Assembly (NCBI GenBank): GCA_963798195.1
Contig: CAWCSF010000010.1
Span: 1,116,001-1,180,000, forward strand
Direction of reading: 5' to 3'
Source of the DNA: CAVSRC01 sp963798195
Lineage (GTDB): Bacteria > Pseudomonadota > Alphaproteobacteria > Rhizobiales > Kaistiaceae
DNA length: 64,000 bases
The translations under genes and the position numbers were made by a program. This document shows, in pieces, positions 32,710-40,810 of this stretch; within the stretch, counting starts at the first letter, position 1; each line of letters begins with the position of its first letter. Below the pieces are notes generated by a model that saw only the letters and a list, made by a program, of their open reading frames with translations, ran no database searches and had not been told where the DNA came from.

Positions 32710-33715
32710 TTAGCCCTTCAACAGCGCGGCGATCTTCAACTGGTCCATGTCCTTGAGACCGATCACCACCAGACCGGATGCCTGCGCGCCCGCCGCGAAC
32801 CACGTTTCCAGGCGGGGGCCCACAGCCTGCACCACGGCCGGCGCTGCCTTGCCGGCAACGCCGACACGGCCCTTCACGCGCAATACGCCGGGGAGCGCCA
32901 GCACGGCGGAGACACGGCGCCGCAGGTCTTCGACCGAAGCGACCACGCCCGAATCGATCACGATGCTCACGAAATCGTCGTGGTCGTGCTCCTCGCCCTC
33001 GAGATCGTGGTGGCTCTCCCGTCCTCCCATGTTGGCCTCTGTGGCCGAAGCGAGGCCGAGCAATGCCTCCACCGAAATGCCGCTGGGACCGCCGCGCAGG
33101 ATCGCCGTTCCCGGCCGCGCTTCGCGCCCGAGAAGCCGATCGATCGCCATCAGATCGTCATCCGCCGACGAGGTCGGTCTTGCCAACAACAATCAGGTCC
33201 GCGCAGACGAGCTGGTCGTGGAACAGTTCTTCAACCGGGTCATCGTGGTCGGGATTCTGCTCCGCCGGCACGGGTGCGTCGTGGCCGTTGGCCTCGGCGG
33301 CCGCCGTCACCGCATCGACGACTGTCACGACGCCATCGACTGTCACCCGATGCTTCACAGTCGGCCATGAGAAGGCGCGCACCAGCGGTTGCGGCAATGC
33401 GAGCCCGGACGTCTCGATCACGATGTGGTCCGGCGCCGGCGAGCGCGCGAGCAGCGCCTCCATCGTGGGGACGAATTCGTCGGCGACGGTGCAGCAGATG
33501 CAGCCGTTCGTCAGTTCGACGATCGAGTCGGGCCTACAGTCGGCGTCGCCACAGTCCGCCAGCAGATCGCCATCGAAGCCCATGTCGCCGAACTCATTGA
33601 CGATGATGGCGATACGCCGGCCCTTCGCCTGAGCAATCAGGTTGCGGATCAGCGTCGTCTTCCCGGCGCCGAGAAAACCGGTGACGATCGTTGCGGGAAT
33701 ACGGTCGGTGTTCAC
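32710..33715 (-). pseudogene. cobW: Cobalamin biosynthesis protein CobW (G3E GTPase), one frameshift
   Basis: This P-loop GTPase of the COG0523 family is thought to deliver cobalt to CobN. It has GFLGAGKTTLIRN (Walker A), the metal-binding motif CICC (GCICCTVADEF), VVGKTDLV, and a His/Asp-rich stretch (HHDLEGEEHDHDD) before the C-terminal CobW domain. One shift near 33,172 separates VVGKTDLV from DDDLMAIDRLLG. Corrected length is about 335 residues. The GTG start overlaps the cobU stop (33712-33715). Position immediately before cobN supports the cobalt role over zinc or nitrile hydratase functions of related proteins. Confidence 0.87.
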
Positions 33716-34250
33716 AGGTGAAGCTCCGGGTGTGTCGACGGCTTGAGCGTGACCGGCTGGCCAGCGACGACCAGCACGACGTGATCGACGGCTGCGGCGA
33801 CACGCTGATTGAGCACGCCCAGCGCGTCGGCATAGCGCCGCGACAGGGCGTCAGCCGGGCACGATGCCGGAACCGACTTCGTTGGAGACAATCACCACCG
33901 GCCCTTTCGCCGGCTCCAGCGCCGTGAGCGAGCGCGTCCGTCGCCTCCTCCACCGCCCGCCCAGCGCCCATCAGGTTCGACAGCCACAGCGTCAGGCACT
34001 CGACCAACACTGCGCAATCCGGCGCCACTTCCCGCGACAGTACGTTCGGCAGGTCAAGCGGCTCTTCGACGGTGCCCCACCGGTCGCCACGCCGGGCCCG
34101 GTGGCCGGCGATGCGTTCGGCCATCTCGCCATCTCCGGCCGTCGCCGTCGCGATATAGACCGGGCGCAAACCGCTGGCCGTTACCAGGCCCTCGGCATAG
34201 CGGCTCTTGCCGGAACGTTGTCCGCCGAGCACAAGGACACGCTGGGCCAC
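33712..34250 (-). pseudogene. cobU: Adenosylcobinamide kinase / guanylyltransferase (CobU/CobP type), frameshifted
   Basis: This bifunctional enzyme phosphorylates adenosylcobinamide and then adds GMP, activating the lower loop. The P-loop LGGQRSGKSRYAEG lies at the N-terminus, with IATATAGDGEMAERI, LVECLTLWLSNLM and VSNEVGSGIVP downstream. Two shifts, near 33,930 (after VEEATDAL) and 33,862 (after GSGIVP), break the frame. Corrected length is about 180 residues, normal. The start is a GTG at 34250, two bases after the cbtA stop, and the gene ends inside the cobW start, so the five genes form a tight transcript. Confidence 0.86.
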
Positions 34251-34252
34251 TG

Positions 34253-34969
34253 CTAACGCGCGCGCGACAGGCGGGCGTAGAGCCAGCCTGACGCCAGCCC
34301 GGACAATGACCACAGGACTGCGCTGACCACGATCGATGCGATGACGAACTGGCCGGCAAGCCCTGCGGGGTATGCTGCCTCGTGGCTGTCAGGTGTTGGG
34401 GCGCCGATCAGGTGCGGCGCAAGGATCAGCGCGAGCGCCACCGCCCGCATCGGCCAGCTCCTGCCAAAGGCCAGCAGGTAGAGACCGCCAGCCGAGGCGA
34501 AAGCCGTCCCCAGCCACCAGATCTGCCGGCTGAGAAGGTCCGCCGCGGGCGTGCCGGGAAGCTCTGGCGGGAGACCGAGGCTCGGCAGCAACGAAGCCGC
34601 GACGAACCCTGCCGCACCCCACAGAAGCCCGCGACGCGCGTCGATCGGTTCGCCCTTGGCCAGCATCGCGCCGAGCAACATCAGCGATACCGCCATCCCG
34701 ACCACGAGATCCGCGAGCACCGTGTAGAGCGTGCGCTCCAACCCGTCGGCTGGTTGCCAGGCATCCGCGTCGTGCTGATGCACTGCTGCGCCGCCGTGGT
34801 CGTGAACAGCGCCATCGGCGTGTTCATGGGTGGCGGCAGCGGGCTCCGCGGACTCGAATATCTCGGCGTGGAGGATGAGTGGCTCGGTGGTAACGAACTG
34901 CAACGCCGCCACGACAACGCCCACGGCAATGGCTGCGCCGGCAGCGCTCACAATCAGATTCTTGAGCAT
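34253..34969 (-). CDS. cbtA: CbtA, predicted cobalt transporter subunit
   Basis: This 238-residue membrane protein of the CbtA family, predicted from riboswitch association to transport cobalt, has about five membrane segments. A periplasmic loop after the first helix is rich in histidine and acidic residues (HEHADGAVHDHGGAAVHQHD, residues 48-67), a likely metal-binding site. The frame is intact. It lies eight bases downstream of cbtB, and both are under the cobalamin riboswitch, as is usual for this family. Biochemical proof of cobalt transport is lacking for the family as far as I know, so the substrate is inferred. Confidence 0.87.
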   Translation of the reverse strand: MLKNLIVSAAGAAIAVGVVVAALQFVTTEPLILHAEIFESAEPAAATHEHADGAVHDHGGAAVHQHDADAWQPADGLERTLYTVLADLVVGMAVSLMLLGAMLAKGEPIDARRGLLWGAAGFVAASLLPSLGLPPELPGTPAADLLSRQIWWLGTAFASAGGLYLLAFGRSWPMRAVALALILAPHLIGAPTPDSHEAAYPAGLAGQFVIASIVVSAVLWSLSGLASGWLYARLSRAR

Positions 34970-34977
34970 GACCGCCC

Positions 34978-35166
34978 CTAATGACAGGGAAGGCCGAGGG
35001 CGTGTCGCGTGTCGTGCGTCGCGTTGTGGATGACGCTCGGCCAGGCAAAGCCGGCCGAGACGAAAAGCGTAAGGCCGAGAATAAAGGCGGCCACCGCGGG
35101 AATGGCGCGGGCCGGAATGCCGGCGACAGCGCGCGTCGAGGCGATATCAGTCTGGGCAGTATTCAT
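34978..35166 (-). CDS. cbtB: CbtB, small cobalt-transport accessory membrane protein
   Basis: The 62-residue protein has one membrane helix (AVAAFILGLTLFVSAGFAW) and the conserved C-terminal metal-ligand motif HNATHDTRHALGLPCH, characteristic of CbtB. It is the first gene after the riboswitch. AGAAGGAGACGC precedes the ATG. The predicted partner is CbtA, immediately downstream. The histidines and cysteine at the end probably bind cobalt; this is inference from the motif and context. Confidence 0.9.
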   Translation of the reverse strand: MNTAQTDIASTRAVAGIPARAIPAVAAFILGLTLFVSAGFAWPSVIHNATHDTRHALGLPCH

Positions 35167-35216
35167 GTCGCGTCTCCTTCTCCGTCCCACCGACGGAAGG
35201 GCTAGAGGGACGCGTC

Positions 35217-35404
35217 GGCCGGTCTCCTGGCTCGCGGGTCGAAGTCCCTTTTCCGCGCCTTCCCGGTTTCCCAGTGGCCGATGCGGATGGACTCGCCGCT
35301 TACAGTTGCGGGGGCAGCTGCGGTTTTGGCGGGTCTGAGCCCTCTTCCTCACCGCATTCCCGTTTCATCCCCGGGACTCACGAACCGGGGAACCGACGCA
35401 AACC
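35217..35404 (-). promoter_or_regulatory. Cobalamin (adenosylcobalamin) riboswitch
   Basis: The minus strand carries the canonical elements in order: GGTTCCCC, a GGGAATGCGGTGAGG segment, CTGCCCCCGCAACTGTAAGC (about 35,299-35,318), CCACTGGGAAACCGGGAAGG, and the terminal B12 box AGCCAGGAGACCGGCC (35217-35232). The cbtB ribosome site follows about 35 bases on, after a GTCCC/GGGAC pairing that could mask it. It should repress cbtB, cbtA, cobU, cobW, cobN, cobO and cobQ when cobalamin is plentiful. Confidence 0.95.
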
Positions 35405-35406
35405 AT

Positions 35407-35436
35407 ACGCTACGGGCCAACGGCATGGAGCGTCAA
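35407..35436 (-). promoter_or_regulatory. Promoter of the riboswitch-led cob operon
   Basis: TTGACG (35431-35436) and TAGCGT (35407-35412) are 18 bases apart on the minus strand, placing transcription start just at the riboswitch's 5' edge. The position supports a genuine housekeeping promoter. Confidence 0.55.
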
Positions 35437-35542
35437 GCAATTGTCCGTCCCTTGTCCACTGCCTCCTGAATAGGCAGTCCCGATTGCCTTGCGTCGATGC
35501 GTTTGATTAAACGATGAGCAGGATCGGGGGGACAGAATTCGC

Positions 35543-36754
35543 ATGATCGACACGGGTGACACCGCCTGGATGCTCACATCCACGGCGCTGGTTCTTTTCA
35601 TGACCTTGCCGGGACTGGCGCTGTTTTACGGTGGTCTCGTGCAGTCGCGAAACGTGCTTTCGGTGCTCGTGCACTGCCTGGCCATCGCCTGCGGCGCATC
35701 GCTGCTTTGGTTCATCGTCGCGTACAGTATCGCGTTCGACACCGGCACTGGCCTGTTTGGCGGCCTCGGCAAGGCCTTCCTCGCCGGGCTTTCGCGCGGC
35801 GCCGCCTACCCGAACACGCGCATCCCCGAGTCCGTGTTTTTCATGTTCCAGATGACGTTCGCGATCATCACGCCGGCACTGATCGTCGGCGCGTATGTCG
35901 AGCGTATCCGGTTCGCCGCAGTCCTGCTGTTCTCCGCCTTGTGGCTGCTGGTGGTCTACGCGCCGGTCGCCCACTGGGTATGGGGCGGCGGTTGGCTTGC
36001 CGCTATGGGCGTCATGGATTTTGCCGGCGGCATCGTCGTGCACGTGACGGCGGGCGTCTCAGCCCTCGTTGTTGCCTGGATGCTCGGCGGCCGTCGGGGC
36101 TTCCCCCATGGCGTCAACCCGCCGCATGCGCCGTGGATGGTGATGGTCGGCGCTTGCATGCTGTGGGTCGGCTGGTTCGGGTTCAACGCCGGCAGCGCGG
36201 TTGCAGCTGGAGCCGATGCCGGCATGGCCATGTTGGTCACCCACCTGTCCGCCGCCACCGCATCGCTGGTCTGGTTGGGGATCGAATGGTCGCGCTTCGG
36301 GAAGCCAAGCATGGTCGGCCTGGTGACCGGCACCATCGCCGGCCTCGCGACCGTCACACCGGCGTCCGGCTTCATCGGGCCGATAGGCGGCGTCCTGCTT
36401 GGCCTCCTCGGCGGGGTCGTCTGCTATTTCGCGGTCAGCATCGTGAAGCATGTGGTCAAGGTCGACGACTCCCTCGACGTCCTCGCCGTCCATGGCTGCG
36501 GCGGCGCCGTCGGAACGCTCGCCACGGCCTTCCTCGCACTGCCGTTTTTCGCCGGGGTCGGGTTGCCGGTCGGCCCGTTCGCCCAATTTGGGGTCCAGCT
36601 GACTGGCGTCGTCTCGGTCGCAATCTGGTCTGCGGTGGCCACGGCCGCGCTCGTCTGGGTCACGCGCCGCCTGGTTGGCCTGCGCGTGCCCGAGGATGCG
36701 GAACTGACGGGCCTTGATCAGACCGCCCACGGCGAGTCGGGCTACAACCTCTAG
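35543..36754 (+). CDS. amtB: Ammonium transporter Amt
   Basis: This 403-residue inner-membrane channel conducts ammonium/ammonia. It has eleven predicted helices and the twin pore histidines, in DFAGGIVVHVTAG (near residue 168) and LAVHGCGGAVGTLA (near 318). There is no extra N-terminal signal helix as in enteric AmtB. The upstream GGGGGGA is rather far (about 14 bases) from the ATG. It is followed after 15 bases by a PII gene, giving the order amtB-glnK, opposite to the more usual glnK-amtB. A sigma-54-like box with one base too many between its elements lies about 70 bases upstream. Confidence 0.96.
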   Translation: MIDTGDTAWMLTSTALVLFMTLPGLALFYGGLVQSRNVLSVLVHCLAIACGASLLWFIVAYSIAFDTGTGLFGGLGKAFLAGLSRGAAYPNTRIPESVFFMFQMTFAIITPALIVGAYVERIRFAAVLLFSALWLLVVYAPVAHWVWGGGWLAAMGVMDFAGGIVVHVTAGVSALVVAWMLGGRRGFPHGVNPPHAPWMVMVGACMLWVGWFGFNAGSAVAAGADAGMAMLVTHLSAATASLVWLGIEWSRFGKPSMVGLVTGTIAGLATVTPASGFIGPIGGVLLGLLGGVVCYFAVSIVKHVVKVDDSLDVLAVHGCGGAVGTLATAFLALPFFAGVGLPVGPFAQFGVQLTGVVSVAIWSAVATAALVWVTRRLVGLRVPEDAELTGLDQTAHGESGYNL

Positions 36755-36769
36755 CTTGGGATCACATCC

Positions 36770-37108
36770 ATGAAACTGGTCATCGCAATCGTGCAGCCGC
36801 ACCGGCTCGATCCTGTGCGGAGCGCGCTCACCGACCTCGGCATTCACGGCATGACCGTGACCGAAGTGAAGGGATATGGGCGTCAGAAGGGACACACCGA
36901 GATCTATCGGGGTACCGAGTACGAAATCAGCTATCTGCCCAAGACGAAGATCGAGATCGCCATCGACGATGGCCAACTCGACCGTGCGGTCGAGGCCATC
37001 CAGCAGGCTGCCCGCACTGGTAAGATCGGCGACGGAAAGATCTTCGTCATGGAACTGCAATCGGCGACCCGGATCCGCACCGGCGAAAACGGACCGGAAG
37101 CGCTCTAG
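36770..37108 (+). CDS. glnK: PII signal protein GlnK
   Basis: This 112-residue PII paralogue shares the T-loop uridylylation site Tyr51 (IYRGTEY) and RTGKIGDGKIFV with GlnB. GlnK proteins bind AmtB and close it when nitrogen rises. It lies 15 bases after amtB, and that adjacency is the basis for the name, since sequence alone hardly distinguishes it from GlnB. Its last four bases overlap the convergent gene at 37,105. The window thus has two PII genes about 25 kb apart. Confidence 0.95.
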   Translation: MKLVIAIVQPHRLDPVRSALTDLGIHGMTVTEVKGYGRQKGHTEIYRGTEYEISYLPKTKIEIAIDDGQLDRAVEAIQQAARTGKIGDGKIFVMELQSATRIRTGENGPEAL

Positions 37109-37425
37109 GCCGCGTCCGATTTCTGTGCGCTGGGCGCGACTCCGCCGTTCCGCGCCGCCTTGCGCTCCTCGTGGCTCTGGCGCTTGTTCCACCAGCCAAC
37201 GACGCGCACGGTCACGCGACGATTGAACCGACGAATAGCGGGAATGTCGGCGGCGAGGACAAGAAAGCCGACCGGAACCATCCAGTAACCGAGCAGCGGC
37301 AGCCAGCCGAAAAAGGCGCCAAGGAAGACCAGAAGCACGCCAAGCGTGAGGCGGATGACCCGGTTTCCCGGCAGTTCAACCGCGTATTTGCCGAAACGAA
37401 TCTTGGCCAAGCGACGCAACTCCAC
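37105..37425 (-). CDS. Small two-helix inner-membrane protein
   Basis: The 106-residue product has two close hydrophobic helices (VIRLTLGVLLVFLGAFFGWL and YWMVPVGFLVLAADI) separated by a short GWLPLLGY turn, and a basic C-terminal tail (RRFNRRVTVRVVGWWNKR). This layout resembles PGPGW-type small membrane proteins, but the signature is not exact. I chose a GTG at 37425 with GGGAGAT upstream; the frame stays open to 37551. It converges on glnK with a four-base overlap. No function can be assigned. Confidence 0.7.
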   Translation of the reverse strand: MELRRLAKIRFGKYAVELPGNRVIRLTLGVLLVFLGAFFGWLPLLGYWMVPVGFLVLAADIPAIRRFNRRVTVRVVGWWNKRQSHEERKAARNGGVAPSAQKSDAA

Positions 37426-37561
37426 ATCTCCCGGGCGAGAAACATGGTGGGGCTTGCACCCGCCCGCAACGGCTAATGTTGAGTTGCGGCGCAGACCCGT
37501 TCCATTCCCTTTGCAATGCCGGCCGGGTTTGCTATAGGCCACCCACGCCAAAGCGCGCCGT

Positions 37562-37637
37562 TCCCCGGTAGCTCAGTTGGTAGAGCATTCGACTGTTAAT
37601 CGAATGGTCGCTGGTTCGAGTCCAGCCCGGGGAGCCA
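37562..37637 (+). tRNA. tRNA-Asn (GTT)
   Basis: A 76-base cloverleaf on the plus strand has acceptor TCCCCGG/CCGGGGA, anticodon stem TCGA/TCGA and loop CTGTTAA (anticodon GTT), with CCA encoded at 37635-37637. Confidence 0.97.
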
Positions 37638-37739
37638 CTTTTCCGCCTCAAATGACCTCTTCGCCGGATGGAACCTTTTCCTTCCGGACTGGTTTGCCTG
37701 TGGATCGTCCCGCCGAACCAGCCGACCAGGAGGTCGAAA

Positions 37740-38096
37740 ATGGCACAGAGAGACTACGAACAGACGACTGACCCGCGCAAGCCGGTTCCCGAGCGCGAGT
37801 ACGCGGCCGGGGACAGCCAAAACCGCGTGATCATCTACATTGTCGTGGCGCTCGTCGTCCTCGGCATCATCTTCTTCGCGTCCCGCGCCTACTGGAGCGG
37901 CCCAGCCGAGGTTCCGCCTCCAGCGGCGACCACAACCACCGAGCCGGCGCCTGCCACGCCGCCCGCAGCCATGGCGCCCGCCCCCGCGGAGCCCACGCCT
38001 GCCGCACCGGCTCCTGCCGAGCCTGCCCCGGCCGCTCCCGCCGCTCCGACCACCGAGCCGGCTCCGGCGCCCGCGCAGCCCGCGCCTGCTCAGTAG
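37740..38096 (+). CDS. Small single-span membrane protein with Pro/Ala-rich tail
   Basis: The 118-residue protein has a hydrophilic N-terminus, one membrane helix (VIIYIVVALVVLGIIFFASR, residues 30-49) and then a ~65-residue periplasmic tail made almost only of Pro, Ala, Glu and Thr (repeats of APAEP and TTEPAPA). An ideal AGGAGG site lies seven bases before the ATG. The tail could span the peptidoglycan layer or be a flexible linker, but it carries no recognisable domain. It is followed by a strong terminator, so it is a single-gene unit between tRNA-Asn and the acyltransferase. Similar proteins are annotated only as hypothetical. Confidence 0.75.
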   Translation: MAQRDYEQTTDPRKPVPEREYAAGDSQNRVIIYIVVALVVLGIIFFASRAYWSGPAEVPPPAATTTTEPAPATPPAAMAPAPAEPTPAAPAPAEPAPAAPAAPTTEPAPAPAQPAPAQ

Positions 38097-38133
38097 GCCC
38101 GCACTACATCCAGGCGCTTGCTGGAAAGACCGA

Positions 38134-38162
38134 ACGCCCCGCCGCATGGCGGGGCGTTTTTT
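38134..38162 (+). terminator. Rho-independent terminator
   Basis: A ten-bp stem (ACGCCCCGCC and complement) with a four-base GCAT loop is followed by six T, 38 bases past the preceding stop. Confidence 0.9.
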
Positions 38163-38286
38163 CATGCGCGAAATGGCGCGCGCCGTTTAACCTTAATCAT
38201 TGAAAATTCTCATCGAATTGCTCCAGAGGCAACTCACGCGCGTATGGTGCCACCAACGTCTGCGGCAGGACGCTGAGAGGCCGATC

Positions 38287-39303
38287 ATGGAAAAGCAACG
38301 CGTCGCGTGGGTCGACTACGCAAAGGGTTTCTGCATCATCATGGTTGTGATGATGCATTCGACGCTCGGCGTCGAGAAGGCCGCCGACGCGACCGGTTGG
38401 ATGCATCATCTGGTCGCCTTCGCCGCGCCTTTCCGGATGCCCGACTTCTTCCTGATCGCTGGCCTCTTCCTCTCGCACACGATCGACCGCGACTGGCGCG
38501 ACTACCTCGACCGCAAGGTCTTCCACTTCGGCTACTTCTATCTGCTCTGGGTGACGATCCAGTTCGTGTTCAAGGCACCCGGCTTCATGGCCGAAGGCGG
38601 CATTCCCCGTGTCGGTGCCGAATACGCGCTGGCGATGATCGAGCCGTTCGGCACGATGTGGTTCATCTATGTGCTGCCGATCTTCTTCGTGATCACCAAG
38701 GCGACCAAGGGCCTGCCGTGGTGGTCCGTTTGGCTGGTCGGCGCCGCTCTCCAGATTCTTCCCATCCACACCGGCTGGACGGTAATCGACGAGTCCTGCT
38801 CGCGCTTCGTCTACTTCTACTCGGGCTACCTCTTCGCGCCGCACATCTTCCGCTTCGTCAATTGGGTGCTGGATAACGGGCGGGCCGCCGCCGCCGGACT
38901 TCTCGTCTGGGCCGTGATGGAAGGCGTCGCCGTCTTCTCCGGCGTCTCCACGCTGCCGATCGTCGGTCTCGCGCTCGGCTTTGTCGGGGCGGTGGCCGTG
39001 GCGACCTTCTCCGCGCTTCTGTCGAAGTCTGACCTGATGGCGCCGCTCCGCTATTTCGGCCGCAACTCCATCGTCATCTACCTCGCCTTCTTCCTGCCGA
39101 TGGCGGTCACGCGGACGGCGCTGCTCAAGACCGGCATCATCACCGATCTCGGCACGGTTTCGCTGATCGTCACGGCCGTCGCAGTGGTGACACCGGTCCT
39201 CCTATTCTGGGCGGTTCGCAACACCCCTGCCCGCTTCCTCTTTGAGCGGCCGGAATGGGCGCATCTCCTGCCTTCGCGGACCCGCCTCGTCCCGGCGGAA
39301 TAG
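38287..39303 (+). CDS. Acyltransferase 3 family membrane protein
   Basis: This 338-residue membrane protein has about ten helices and the acyltransferase-3 opening RVAWVDYAKGFCIIMVVMMH, with the conserved histidine at the end of helix 1, plus the FRMPDFFLIAGLFLSH motif. The family (OafA, OpgC, NodX relatives) transfers acyl groups to carbohydrates of the envelope or to secreted glycans. The start at 38287 follows GAGAGG and gives the typical N-terminus; the frame is open 29 codons further. There is no C-terminal SGNH domain. No glycan genes are adjacent, so the acceptor is unknown; osmoregulated periplasmic glucan is one option. Confidence 0.85.
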   Translation: MEKQRVAWVDYAKGFCIIMVVMMHSTLGVEKAADATGWMHHLVAFAAPFRMPDFFLIAGLFLSHTIDRDWRDYLDRKVFHFGYFYLLWVTIQFVFKAPGFMAEGGIPRVGAEYALAMIEPFGTMWFIYVLPIFFVITKATKGLPWWSVWLVGAALQILPIHTGWTVIDESCSRFVYFYSGYLFAPHIFRFVNWVLDNGRAAAAGLLVWAVMEGVAVFSGVSTLPIVGLALGFVGAVAVATFSALLSKSDLMAPLRYFGRNSIVIYLAFFLPMAVTRTALLKTGIITDLGTVSLIVTAVAVVTPVLLFWAVRNTPARFLFERPEWAHLLPSRTRLVPAE

Positions 39304-39364
39304 TCGACTAACCAAGCACGCCATTAGGCATTGCGCCGGGCCGCCCGGCGCATGACCATGCGGG

Positions 39365-40804
39365 ATGGTCGATTCAGGCGGCACAGGCCCCACAATCGTT
39401 TGGTTTCGCGACGATTTGAGGCTCCGCGACAATCCCGCGCTGGATGCCGCCTGCAAGCGCGGCGCCCCGGTTATGCCGCTTTTCATCCATGACGAGACCA
39501 GTCCGGGCGTGCGCCCCCTCGGCGGCGCCGCGAAGTGGTGGCTCCATCATTCGCTAACCAGCCTTTCCGCCGATCTTGCCAAGCGCGGACAGGCTCTGAT
39601 CGTCCGTAAGGGAAAGGCAGCCACGGTCCTGCCGAAGCTCGCACGCGACGTCTCGGCCCATGCCGTTGTCTGGAATCGCCGGCACGATGCCGCCGCCGCC
39701 GTCGACGACGCCGTCGCCGCGGCGCTGAAGAAGTCCCGGATCGAGGCCGAGGTCTTCGAGGCCAGCCTGCTCTATCCCCCGGAAGCCGTGCGGACCGGAT
39801 CGGGCGGCAGTTATCGCGTCTACTCGGCGTTTTGGCGCGCGGCACAGGAGAGAGGCCAGCCGCGACGACCTATCCCGGCACCATCGCGCATCCCGTTCGC
39901 TGACATGAAGCTCGGGAGCCTCGACCTCGCGATGCTGGGTCTCCTGCCCTCGGGCCCGGATTGGACCACCGGAATACGGGCGGCGTGGAAGCCTGGCGAG
40001 GCCGGCGCCCAAGCCAAGCTTGCTGCCTTCCTCAAGACCGGTAACGCCTACGTCAAAGGTCGCGACTTGCCGGCCGAGGCCGGCACCTCGATGCTGTCGC
40101 CGTATCTTCGCTTCGGCGAGATCAGCGCCAACGACGTCTGGCACGCCGTACACACGCTGCCGGCCGACGCTCGCATCAAGTTTCGTGGCGAACTTGGGTG
40201 GCGCGAGTTCAACTGGCATCTGCTGGCCGAACATCCCGACCTCGCGACGAACAATCTCAACCCGGCTTATGACGATTTTCCGTGGGGCGACACTTACGCT
40301 CAGGACATCTGGGATTGGCGCCGCGGACGCACGGGTTATCCCATTGTCGATGCCGGCATGCGCCAACTCTGGAAGACCGGATGGATGCACAACCGCGTCC
40401 GCATGATCGTGGCCTCGTTTCTGGCAAAAGACCTTCTGGCCGATTGGCGAATTGGCGAGGAATGGTTCTGGGACACGCTGGTCGATGCCGACGCCGCCAA
40501 CAATCCGGCAAACTGGCAATGGGTGGCCGGGTCCGGCGCAGACGCACAGCCCTTCTTCCGCATATTCAATCCGGTGCTCCAGGGCGAGAAGTTCGACCCC
40601 AAGGGCGAGTACGTCCGCCGTTTTGTCCCGGAACTCAAGGATGTGCCGGACAAGTTCATCCACAAGCCATGGACGGCGCCGGCGAGCGTGCTCGCCAGGG
40701 CGGGCGTCACACTGGGCCAGACCTATCCGGAGCCGATCGTCGACCACGCCACCGCACGGCAGCAGGCACTGGAGGCGTTCGACGCGATCCGCGGCAAGAA
40801 GTGA
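39365..40804 (+). CDS. phrB: Deoxyribodipyrimidine photolyase
   Basis: This 479-residue flavoprotein repairs cyclobutane pyrimidine dimers with blue light. The N-terminal antenna domain starts TIVWFRDDLRLRDNPAL. The FAD-binding catalytic domain contains ELGWREFNWHLL, GYPIVDAGMRQLWKTGWMHN and DADAANNPANWQWVAGSG. These are class I CPD photolyase signatures rather than cryptochrome-type ones, though the two cannot be fully told apart from sequence. The ribosome site is weak, and two earlier ATGs lie close by out of frame. Its stop is six bases from the convergent nitroreductase. Length is normal. Confidence 0.95.
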   Translation: MVDSGGTGPTIVWFRDDLRLRDNPALDAACKRGAPVMPLFIHDETSPGVRPLGGAAKWWLHHSLTSLSADLAKRGQALIVRKGKAATVLPKLARDVSAHAVVWNRRHDAAAAVDDAVAAALKKSRIEAEVFEASLLYPPEAVRTGSGGSYRVYSAFWRAAQERGQPRRPIPAPSRIPFADMKLGSLDLAMLGLLPSGPDWTTGIRAAWKPGEAGAQAKLAAFLKTGNAYVKGRDLPAEAGTSMLSPYLRFGEISANDVWHAVHTLPADARIKFRGELGWREFNWHLLAEHPDLATNNLNPAYDDFPWGDTYAQDIWDWRRGRTGYPIVDAGMRQLWKTGWMHNRVRMIVASFLAKDLLADWRIGEEWFWDTLVDADAANNPANWQWVAGSGADAQPFFRIFNPVLQGEKFDPKGEYVRRFVPELKDVPDKFIHKPWTAPASVLARAGVTLGQTYPEPIVDHATARQQALEAFDAIRGKK

Positions 40805-40810
40805 AGCGCG

